The notes beneath the pieces are model-generated. The model made no database searches. It was not told the DNA's origin and saw only the letters and a list, made by a program, of their open reading frames with translations. Below are positions 6,486 through 11,946 of a stretch of 11,946 nucleotides of DNA, in pieces. The position numbers were made by a program, and so were the translations under genes. The stretch's first letter is position 1; each line of letters opens with the position of its first letter. Location of the stretch: contig JAWPNA010000260.1 in the NCBI GenBank assembly GCA_045402695.1, positions 1 through 11,946 of the forward strand. Direction: 5' to 3'. Source of the DNA: JAWPNA01 sp045402695. Its GTDB lineage: Bacteria; Acidobacteriota; Polarisedimenticolia; JACPZX01; DASXTC01.

Positions 6486-7754
6486 TCAAAGCCCCGCGAC
6501 GAACCGAATCCTGTTGCCGATGCTCGGATGCGAGTAGAGCCACCACTCGATGATTGCGGGAGGATTGGGATCCGAGAGATTGCGCGCGGCCATCTTCTGG
6601 AAGGCGGACACGGCCACGCCGCGGCTTTCGGGTAGGTCCTGAATCGCCTTCAAGCCGAACAGGTCGGCCTGATGCTCGATATGTCTGGAGAATGCGTTCT
6701 CGATTGGCTGGATGGTGAACGCGTAGGCGGAAAAAAGGAGCAGCACCAGGGGTACCGCGGCAATTGCGCCAGGCGAGGCGTAACCCAGCCGCGGACTGTG
6801 GCGCCCGATGATGCGATGCAGCAGGCGGTGCATCAGGAAGAATCCCGTCACGATCCCCAGCGCCGCGAAGGCCACTCCCTTCCACATGTGAAAGAGAACG
6901 TAGTGGCCCATCTCGTGGCCCATCACGAACTGCACCTCCTCGGGGGTGTAGCCGGCGATGAGCGTGTCGTACAGCACGATGCGCTGCGTCCCCAGGAGCC
7001 CGACGACGTAGGCGTTGTCGTGCCGCGATTGCCGCGAGGCGTCCACCTCGTACACATCATCGGCGGGGATCCCCTCGCGGTGGGCCATCTCGAGAATCCG
7101 ATGCTTGAGCGATGCGTCCTTCAACGGCGTGAAGGTGTTGAACAGTGGCGCGATGAAGACTGGCGCCACGGCGATGGCCACGATCGAGAGCGCCACGCCG
7201 ATGACCGACCCGATGACCCACCAGGCGCGCGGCCAGCGGCGGATGGCCGTCCACACCGGTAGAAGGAAGATCAGCGCCGCCATGCAGGCCACCCCGAACC
7301 CCTTCATCTCGTCGCCGAACCACGGCACGAACCCCTGCGTGGCGAAGCCGTAATAGTGTTCGCGGTAGAACCTGTACACCTCGATCGGGAAGTTGAGCAG
7401 CGCCAGGCACAAGACGAATGCCAGCACACAGGCTGCGTCGGAGAGGATCCGCGCGTGGAGCCGCGCCGACACCGCCTTCTCGATGCGGCCCGCGGTGCCG
7501 GTGAATGCAAGAAGCAACGGTGCGGCCATCCCGAGCAATGACCCGACGAGCCAGAGCCCCCAGCCTCCTCTGGAGTAGCGCAGCGCGGTCTCGTGTTGCT
7601 CGGGCGTCCAGCCGAGCGCCTCAGCCGACGTTAGATCGATGCCCGGCGCCAGTCCGGAGACCTTCGGGTTGTCGGGAGGCGATACGGCCGTGGCGGAAAA
7701 CGCGCAGGACGCGAGCGCGAGCACGATCATCAGCGGACGCCACCGGGCCGACAT
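6486..7754 (-). CDS. M48 family zinc metalloprotease (Ste24/CAAX-protease-like)
   Basis: A 422-residue integral membrane peptidase resembling Ste24/HtpX-type M48 enzymes, which process or degrade membrane proteins. The N terminus (1-24) looks like a signal peptide or first membrane segment. Hydrophobic spans follow at about 66-86, 107-122, 151-170, 178-204, 291-308 and 329-347. The zinc site is HEMGH at 280-284, with the third ligand Glu360 in SRHIEHQAD (356-364), and the C-terminal YSHPSIGNRI (407-416) is characteristic of the family. Upstream, DNAYVVGLLGTQRIVLYDTL (246-265) is the usual strand pair before the zinc helix. All key residues are present. The gene converges on the nucleotidyltransferase gene (19 bases between stops) and diverges from the TPR gene. 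A TATAAT sits seven bases before the ATG, suggesting a leaderless mRNA. The substrate is unknown; bacteria do not generally make CAAX proteins, so quality control is the likelier role. Confidence 0.93.
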   Translation of the reverse strand: MSARWRPLMIVLALASCAFSATAVSPPDNPKVSGLAPGIDLTSAEALGWTPEQHETALRYSRGGWGLWLVGSLLGMAAPLLLAFTGTAGRIEKAVSARLHARILSDAACVLAFVLCLALLNFPIEVYRFYREHYYGFATQGFVPWFGDEMKGFGVACMAALIFLLPVWTAIRRWPRAWWVIGSVIGVALSIVAIAVAPVFIAPLFNTFTPLKDASLKHRILEMAHREGIPADDVYEVDASRQSRHDNAYVVGLLGTQRIVLYDTLIAGYTPEEVQFVMGHEMGHYVLFHMWKGVAFAALGIVTGFFLMHRLLHRIIGRHSPRLGYASPGAIAAVPLVLLLFSAYAFTIQPIENAFSRHIEHQADLFGLKAIQDLPESRGVAVSAFQKMAARNLSDPNPPAIIEWWLYSHPSIGNRIRFVAGL

Positions 7755-7761
7755 GCGGCCG

Positions 7762-7767
7762 ATTATA
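7762..7767 (-). promoter_or_regulatory. Consensus -10 box of the M48 protease gene
   Basis: Read on the - strand this is a perfect TATAAT. Transcription would start near 7755, one base before the ATG whose first base is 7754, and there is no room for a Shine-Dalgarno. No good -35 box is visible. A leaderless transcript is the simple reading. Confidence 0.6.
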
Positions 7768-7776
7768 GCCCCCCTG

Positions 7777-7785
7777 TGCTACAGT
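7777..7785 (+). promoter_or_regulatory. Extended -10 promoter of the TPR-VWA operon
   Basis: TGCTACAGT carries the TG of an extended -10 at 7777-7778 and a -10 hexamer TACAGT at 7780-7785. The predicted start is about 7792, immediately before the GTG at 7793. This again implies a leaderless mRNA and supports the GTG over the ATG at 7808. No -35 box is evident, as often with extended -10 promoters. Confidence 0.5.
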
Positions 7786-7792
7786 CGGGCCC

Positions 7793-9307
7793 GTGAGACG
7801 ATCACCGATGCTCGTGATGATCCTCGCGTCGGCCGCCGCCGTCGTGTGGTCCGGATCAGCCCCACCGCGCGCCGAGATCTCGCGGTCGCAGGAAGTGCGC
7901 GCGAAAGCCTTCAAGCTCCTCAACGACGGAATCCAGGCCTACAAGGAGGGCCGCCCCAAGGACGCGATCCCGCTGCTGCGACAGGCTTCGGACATCGCGC
8001 TCAGCTCCTATAGAGCCTATTACTACCTCGGCCTCGCGCTGAAGGCCGACCGGCAGTATCAGAAGGCCATCGCGCCGCTGCAGATCGCCATCGAGCTCGA
8101 CCCGCTCAATCATCAGGCTCACGTCGCCCTGGGGGATTGCTACCTCCAGCAGGGAGATCCCGCCGAGGCGCTCGCCGAGTACCATCGCGTGCTGGCGGCC
8201 CAGGATGACTACGCCCCCGCCTGGGACGGGTTGGGCCGGGCCGCCGAGGCCTCAGGCGACATCGAGAAAGCCGTCGAGTCGTACCGCCGGGCGATCGAAC
8301 TGAACCCGGGTTTTCCCGATTCGTCGATCAACCTCGGAGACCTGCTGATGCGTGAGGGGCGCTTCAACGAGGCGATCGATCTGTTCGTGCGGGCCATCAA
8401 GGTGAGGCCCGACTTCGCCGCGGCGTACAACCGTCTCGGCGCGGCGTACGCGCGGCAGCGCCTTGGCAACGAGGCGATCGCCGCGCTGCGGCAGGCCGAG
8501 CTGCTCGAGAAGGGCAATGCGTGGCATCCGGTCACGATCGGCGGGATCTTCCTGGAGATGGACAACCTCATCCAGGCGCGCCGCGAGTTCGACGCCGCCC
8601 TGAGTCTCGACCCGGACTATCTCGAAGGATACCTGGCGAAGTCCGCGCTGCTGCGGCGCGAGGGACGCCTCACCGAGGCGATCGAGGCGCTCGACGCCGG
8701 CTCCACACGCCCGGTGGACGACGAGAGGCTGAAGGCCCGCCTCAAGGCGAAGAAGGATCAGATCCAGAACGAGGCGAGGATGGTAGCGGAGGCTCGAGTG
8801 ATGGTGGAGGCCGATCCGTCCAGCTCCGCCGCGCTGGTGACGCTCGCGAAGCTGAGGGGCGAACAGGGGGACCACGCGGCCGCCGCGGAGCTGCTGAAGA
8901 AGGCGATCGGCCTTCACGGCGGTGCCGGCCCCAATCCGGATCTGCTGGATCTGCTGGCCTACAGCGCCTTGCGCGCTGGAATTCACGCGGACGCCGCTTC
9001 CACCTACGAGGCGCTGTCTCACCTGAAGCCGGACCACGCGGCGACCTTCATCAACCTGGGCCTCGCACGCACCGGGCTCGGAGACTACGTGCGGGCCGAG
9101 GCGGCGCTGCACGACGCGAACCGCCTGCTTCCGGGAGACGCGCGTCCGCTGGCCTACCTCGGCAATGTCTACGTGCTTGAGGGAGAGCACGACAAAGCGA
9201 TCGAGTCGCTGCAGGCGGCGCAGGCGCTGTCGGGAGAGGCCGGCGAGGATCGCCAGCGCATCGAGCGCCTGCTGCGGGCGCTGCAGGCCGTGAAGGCGGG
9301 GTCGTGA
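7793..9307 (+). CDS. Secreted TPR-repeat protein
   Basis: A 504-residue protein with an N-terminal signal or anchor (RR then LVMILASAAAVVWSG, residues ~6-21), so it is probably periplasmic or outer-membrane-facing. Residues ~36-300 form about eight tetratricopeptide repeats with the usual A..LG..Y...G....A......A....P spacing. Clear examples are 74-107, 108-141, 142-175, 176-209 and 276-303. A charged helical linker (309-345, Lys/Glu/Arg-rich) leads to a second block of about four repeats (345-480). TPR arrays are protein-docking scaffolds; no catalytic motif is visible. The stop overlaps the VWA gene start as GTGA, so the two are translationally coupled and probably work together. Start choice: GTG 7793 fits the extended -10; ATG 7808 would lose only five residues. 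The partner and process are unknown. Confidence 0.9.
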   Translation: MRRSPMLVMILASAAAVVWSGSAPPRAEISRSQEVRAKAFKLLNDGIQAYKEGRPKDAIPLLRQASDIALSSYRAYYYLGLALKADRQYQKAIAPLQIAIELDPLNHQAHVALGDCYLQQGDPAEALAEYHRVLAAQDDYAPAWDGLGRAAEASGDIEKAVESYRRAIELNPGFPDSSINLGDLLMREGRFNEAIDLFVRAIKVRPDFAAAYNRLGAAYARQRLGNEAIAALRQAELLEKGNAWHPVTIGGIFLEMDNLIQARREFDAALSLDPDYLEGYLAKSALLRREGRLTEAIEALDAGSTRPVDDERLKARLKAKKDQIQNEARMVAEARVMVEADPSSSAALVTLAKLRGEQGDHAAAAELLKKAIGLHGGAGPNPDLLDLLAYSALRAGIHADAASTYEALSHLKPDHAATFINLGLARTGLGDYVRAEAALHDANRLLPGDARPLAYLGNVYVLEGEHDKAIESLQAAQALSGEAGEDRQRIERLLRALQAVKAGS

Positions 9308-10470
9308 GACACGCGTTTCTTCTCTGTTGCGCGATCCTCCTGGCGGCGCACACGCCGATCTCCGCGGCGGAGGGACAGCCTCTGCCGGTCCGCAAGCTCA
9401 CCGTCAAGATCACGGAGCCCGCGGACAACGACTTCGTCTTCGGCAAGGCGCGCATTGCCGCGACCGTGGAAGCATCCAAGGAGGTGCGCGGCGTGAGGGT
9501 CGAGTTCTCGGTGGGGGGCAAGCTGGTCTTCATCGACAGGGAACCGCCCTACGAGGCCTTCTACGACTTCGGCGACGAGGCGCGATCCTGGGTGATCGAG
9601 GCGGTGGCCCTCTCCGCGGATGGCGACGAGGCGCGCGGCACGATCGTGACCCGGAAGCTCAGCATCAATTACCGTGAGTCGGTCGACCGCGTCGTGGTCA
9701 CCGCCAGCGTGGTGGACAACGACAAGAGGTTCATCGAAGGGCTGAAGAAGGATGACTTCCGGATCTCCGAGGACGAGGCCGCGCAGGAGATCATCGATTT
9801 TTCCATCGAGACACGGCCCATCACGATGGCGATCCTGATCGACACTTCTGGCAGCATGCGGGAGGAGATCGACCAGGTGCAGCAGGCCGCCTCGGCCTTC
9901 GTGGACACGCTGAGGGAGGTGGACAAGGCGCTCATCATAGACTTCGACGAGAACGTCTATCTGCTGCAGGGTTTCACTAATGACCGTGCGCTGCTGCGTG
10001 GGGCCATCGAGGGGACGGACGCCGAGGGGGGCACGGCACTGTACGATGCCATCTTCGCCTCCTACCGCAAGATGGAGGATATCGACGGACGCAAGGCGAT
10101 CGTGCTGCTGACCGACGGCGCCGACACCAACAGCCGATTCTCGTATCAGAAGACGCTGGAGTTCACGCGCACCCACACCGCCGTCATCTACTCGATCGGA
10201 CTGGGGGCCACGGTCCTCGACGTGGGGATCCGCGGCAGCCTCAAGCAGCTCGCCGACGAGACGGGGGGGCGCGCCTACTTCCCGCATTCGGCCTCGGAGC
10301 TGGCCGGCGTCTACCAGGAGATCGCCACCGACCTGCGCAGCCAGTACTACATCACCTATGCGCCCACCAACAGAGCCACCGATGGGACCTGGCGCAAGAT
10401 CAAGCTCGAGTGCCTCTTCAAGGGCGCCAAGGTGAAGACGAGGAAGGGGTACTACGCAGTGAAGAAGTAG
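9304..10470 (+). CDS. Secreted VWA-domain protein, 'VWFA-related Acidobacterial domain' type
   Basis: A 388-residue protein with a signal peptide (1-~22, FLLCCAILLAAHTPISAA). An Ig/bacterial-Ig-like beta domain covers about 30-125 (KITEPADNDFVFG..., typical of proteins that bind or bridge). A von Willebrand A domain follows from about 126. Its metal site (MIDAS) is complete: DTSGS at 180-184, Thr244 in GGTALYD, and Asp271 in LLTDGAD. It ends with the segment SQYYITYAPTNRATDGTWRKI (346-366) common in the acidobacterial VWFA-related family. No C-terminal anchor or sorting motif is seen. VWA domains bind protein ligands through a divalent metal; the adjacent coupled TPR scaffold is an obvious candidate partner. 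GTG at 9304 lies in a GTGA overlap with GGCGGGG just upstream. Family call is from recognised motifs and is not searched; the role is unknown. Confidence 0.9.
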   Translation: MRHAFLLCCAILLAAHTPISAAEGQPLPVRKLTVKITEPADNDFVFGKARIAATVEASKEVRGVRVEFSVGGKLVFIDREPPYEAFYDFGDEARSWVIEAVALSADGDEARGTIVTRKLSINYRESVDRVVVTASVVDNDKRFIEGLKKDDFRISEDEAAQEIIDFSIETRPITMAILIDTSGSMREEIDQVQQAASAFVDTLREVDKALIIDFDENVYLLQGFTNDRALLRGAIEGTDAEGGTALYDAIFASYRKMEDIDGRKAIVLLTDGADTNSRFSYQKTLEFTRTHTAVIYSIGLGATVLDVGIRGSLKQLADETGGRAYFPHSASELAGVYQEIATDLRSQYYITYAPTNRATDGTWRKIKLECLFKGAKVKTRKGYYAVKK

Positions 10471-10491
10471 CCGCGCTTCCACCGAGGTGAC

Positions 10492-11280
10492 TCATGGGGG
10501 CGGGGTGGGGTGGGGCGGAGCGGAGCCGGTTGGCTTGCCGGGAGGGATGGGGTCGGCCGGAATCAGAAGATCCTCGACGCTCCCCTCAAACCCCATCGGG
10601 AACGGCACCAGAAGGAGCGAGACCGTCAAGGCGCCGGAGCCTCTCAGAGGAAGGGGAGCCAGCGTCCAGGTCATGTAGCCGGGAGCCTTCGCGCTCATGT
10701 GATAGACGCCCGGAGCCACACCTTCGAGCGCGCACTTTCCGTCGCCATCGGTGCGGCACCGCTGGAGCCCACCTGCTCCTTTTACCGGTGTGATGGCGAC
10801 CGTGGCGTCAGGGACCGGCTCGCGGTCCCGGCCCTGCAGAGTCCACGAGATCGTCAGCGACGTCGTGTCCCCGGCCCGGGTGGAGGCGGACGGCTCGGGC
10901 GCGGGGAGCTCGCCCGGTTGCAGCCTGGCGACCAGACTGAAATCCACGATGCTGCGGAACAACGGCCTGACGCGGATCGCGTCCTTGCGGGCGACGCCGC
11001 CGCCCGACTGCGCCAGGATGACGCTGTAGGTGCCGGACTCCAGCCCCTTGAAGGCATACCGTCCCCCCTCGTCCGTGCTGGTTCCGTGAAGGTGAGAGGC
11101 GCCCGATGCGATCGCGGCGACGGTCAGCCCCGGCACTCCCTTGTGATCCTTGTCGAAGACGGCGCCATTCACCTGGCCGATGGCTTGACCGATGCCCTGG
11201 CCGATGCCTTGGGGAGCGCTCTGCTCCGCGCTCAGGGTGGTCGCGAGCATCAATGCGAGAACCGTGACGGCCGGCATCAT
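10492..11280 (-). CDS. Secreted protein with two carboxypeptidase-regulatory-like domains
   Basis: A 262-residue protein with a signal peptide (1-~18, MMPAVTVLALMLATTLSA). It then has a GIGQ-type short repeat at 25-36 and two beta-sandwich domains of carboxypeptidase-regulatory/CNA-B-like type. Domain 1, about 37-118, carries GAVFDKDHKGVPGLTV and TDEGGRYAFKGLESGTYSV. Domain 2, about 142-225, carries DREPVPDATVAI and TDGDGKCALEGVAPGVYHMSA. Cys175 and Cys183 could form a disulfide in domain 2. The tail is Pro-rich (PPHPTPPP). Domains of this kind are frequent in Acidobacteriota and Bacteroidota envelope proteins and act as structural or binding modules; no enzyme motif is seen. The ATG overlaps the stop of the upstream hydrolase gene (ATGA, 11277-11280), so the two are an operon. 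It converges on the VWA gene with 21 bases between stops. Confidence 0.82.
   Translation of the reverse strand: MMPAVTVLALMLATTLSAEQSAPQGIGQGIGQAIGQVNGAVFDKDHKGVPGLTVAAIASGASHLHGTSTDEGGRYAFKGLESGTYSVILAQSGGGVARKDAIRVRPLFRSIVDFSLVARLQPGELPAPEPSASTRAGDTTSLTISWTLQGRDREPVPDATVAITPVKGAGGLQRCRTDGDGKCALEGVAPGVYHMSAKAPGYMTWTLAPLPLRGSGALTVSLLLVPFPMGFEGSVEDLLIPADPIPPGKPTGSAPPHPTPPP
10496..10515 (+). other. G-quadruplex-forming motif with one-base loops
   Basis: Four G tracts (10496-10500, 10502-10505, 10507-10510, 10512-10515) are separated by single bases C, T and T. Motifs with one-base loops are among the most stable G-quadruplexes. It begins 26 bases after the VWA stop codon. It is on the VWA sense strand, and the complementary C tracts encode the Pro-rich tail of the opposing gene. 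The motif is directly visible; folding and any effect on transcription ends are inferred. Confidence 0.75.
11173..11208 (-). repeat. 12-bp tandem repeat, three copies, in coding sequence
   Basis: On the + strand the units are CTGGCCGATGGC, TTGACCGATGCC and CTGGCCGATGCC, followed by a partial fourth (TTGG). On the - strand they encode the GIGQ/GIGQ/AIGQ series after the signal peptide of the regulatory-like protein. Units of twelve bases keep the frame, so copy number can vary without breaking the gene. Confidence 0.75.
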
Positions 11281-11946
11281 ACGGTCAACCTCATCCCGTC
11301 CTGTGCGAGGACGGCCTCTCCCTGGTAGGTGCGATGGAGCTGAGCCAGCATATCAACTCCGTCGCAGGCCGGGTAGAAGTGGGTCAGCACCACCTTGCGC
11401 ACGCCCGCGCGGCTGGCGATCACTCCGGCCAGGGACGGCGTGAGATGGCTTTCAATCTTCTGTCCGTCGGGGGAGGATGCCTCGATCAGCAGGAGGTCCG
11501 CGTCGCGGGCCAGCTCGACGAGATCTTCGCTCATGTCGGTGTCCCCGGAGTAGACGAGGCTCCGGCCCTCAACCGACGTGATCCGGTAGGCCAGGGACGA
11601 CTCGATGTGATTGACGGGGGAGGCTGTGACCTCCCAGCCGGCGAACGCGGCGCGACGGCGGGCGGCGCCATCCATCTCGATCCGATCCAGCGTGTAGGTG
11701 GCCGGATCGATCCAGTGGCCGTAGATCTCCCGCAGCGAGTCGAGCATCGACATGAAGCCGGCGGATCCGATGATGGTAAGTGGGTTGACGCGCGCCGATG
11801 CGGGAACCCGGGAGGTGAAGAGCCAGGGGGCCAGCTCGCCGCTATGATCGAGATGGTTGTGCGAGTACAACAGGTGCGTGATGTTCTCGTGCGCCACACC
11901 CTCCTTGAGGAGTCGGCTCATCGTCCCGGGCCCCGTGTCCAGCACC
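11277..11946 (-). CDS. Metallo-beta-lactamase-fold hydrolase, RNase Z-like (5' end outside window)
   Basis: The frame runs off the window, so the true start is missing; the GTG at 11945-11943 encodes Val of the conserved strand VLDTGPGT and need not be the start. In-window residues: HNHLDH at 29-34 (the HxHxDH metal motif), His113 (VNHIESSLAYRI), Asp135 (YSGDTD), HLT at 167-169 and His189 (LTHFYP). This is the full metal-ligand set of the fold. The HLT motif and GDT spacing recall RNase Z (tRNA 3' processing) and related phosphodiesterases. The long flexible arm of RNase Z is not seen in this part, so a general MBL hydrolase is equally possible. It overlaps the downstream secreted-protein gene as ATGA. 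The protein appears cytoplasmic in the visible part. Confidence 0.9.
   Translation of the reverse strand, partial: VLDTGPGTMSRLLKEGVAHENITHLLYSHNHLDHSGELAPWLFTSRVPASARVNPLTIIGSAGFMSMLDSLREIYGHWIDPATYTLDRIEMDGAARRRAAFAGWEVTASPVNHIESSLAYRITSVEGRSLVYSGDTDMSEDLVELARDADLLLIEASSPDGQKIESHLTPSLAGVIASRAGVRKVVLTHFYPACDGVDMLAQLHRTYQGEAVLAQDGMRLTV

Noticed and set aside
9169..10482. Long - strand open frame (437 codons) opposite the VWA gene
   Set aside because: The + strand carries a clear signal peptide and a complete MIDAS; the antisense product has no recognisable domain.
1..11946. CRISPR array, tRNA/rRNA genes, transposase or insertion sequence ends
   Set aside because: No regularly spaced repeats, no tRNA cloverleaf or rRNA sequence, and no transposase motifs were seen; nearly all of the window is occupied by the genes listed.

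Overview
The window is GC-rich and almost entirely coding. It looks like a chromosomal segment of an Acidobacteriota member or a close relative, probably an uncultivated lineage. The main taxonomic hint is the secreted von Willebrand A protein at 9304-10470, which resembles the 'VWFA-related Acidobacterial domain' family and sits behind a secreted TPR protein. A carboxypeptidase-regulatory-like protein and the ftsH-folP-cdaA-ybbR-glmM housekeeping order also fit. The assignment is an inference from gene content only.

Region 1 (1-5464, + strand) is a compact five-gene operon: the 3' part of ftsH (membrane AAA+ metalloprotease), folP (dihydropteroate synthase with an extra N-terminal domain), cdaA (membrane diadenylate cyclase making c-di-AMP), a YbbR/CdaR-type membrane-anchored regulator, and glmM (phosphoglucosamine mutase). 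The cdaA-cdaR-glmM trio links c-di-AMP signalling to cell-wall precursor synthesis. Placing it behind ftsH-folP also links it to membrane proteostasis and folate.

Region 2 (5465-6466, + strand) is the most interesting part. It is a small two-gene cassette with its own regulatory region: two palindromes exactly 21 bp apart (centres 5511 and 5532), the second covering the start codon of a 111-residue winged-helix protein. That gene overlaps by four bases a 200-residue protein with a nucleotidyltransferase GG...DxD signature and a very basic tail. The architecture (DNA-binding protein first, nucleotidyltransferase second, operator on the start) is that of an AbiE/MenAT-like toxin-antitoxin module, but the proteins are small and I do not recognise a named system.

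Region 3 (6486-9307) holds a convergent M48/Ste24-type zinc metalloprotease on the - strand and, divergently, a secreted TPR-repeat protein. Their starts are 39 bp apart, and back-to-back -10 elements are placed so that both transcripts should be leaderless or nearly so.

Region 4 (9304-11946) contains the VWA protein, translationally coupled to the TPR gene. Convergent to it is a - strand pair: a metallo-beta-lactamase-fold hydrolase (cut by the window end) overlapping a secreted two-domain carboxypeptidase-regulatory-like protein. A strong G-quadruplex motif lies just past the VWA stop codon.

No tRNA, rRNA, CRISPR array or insertion sequence was seen. No gene-free stretch longer than about 70 bases exists.
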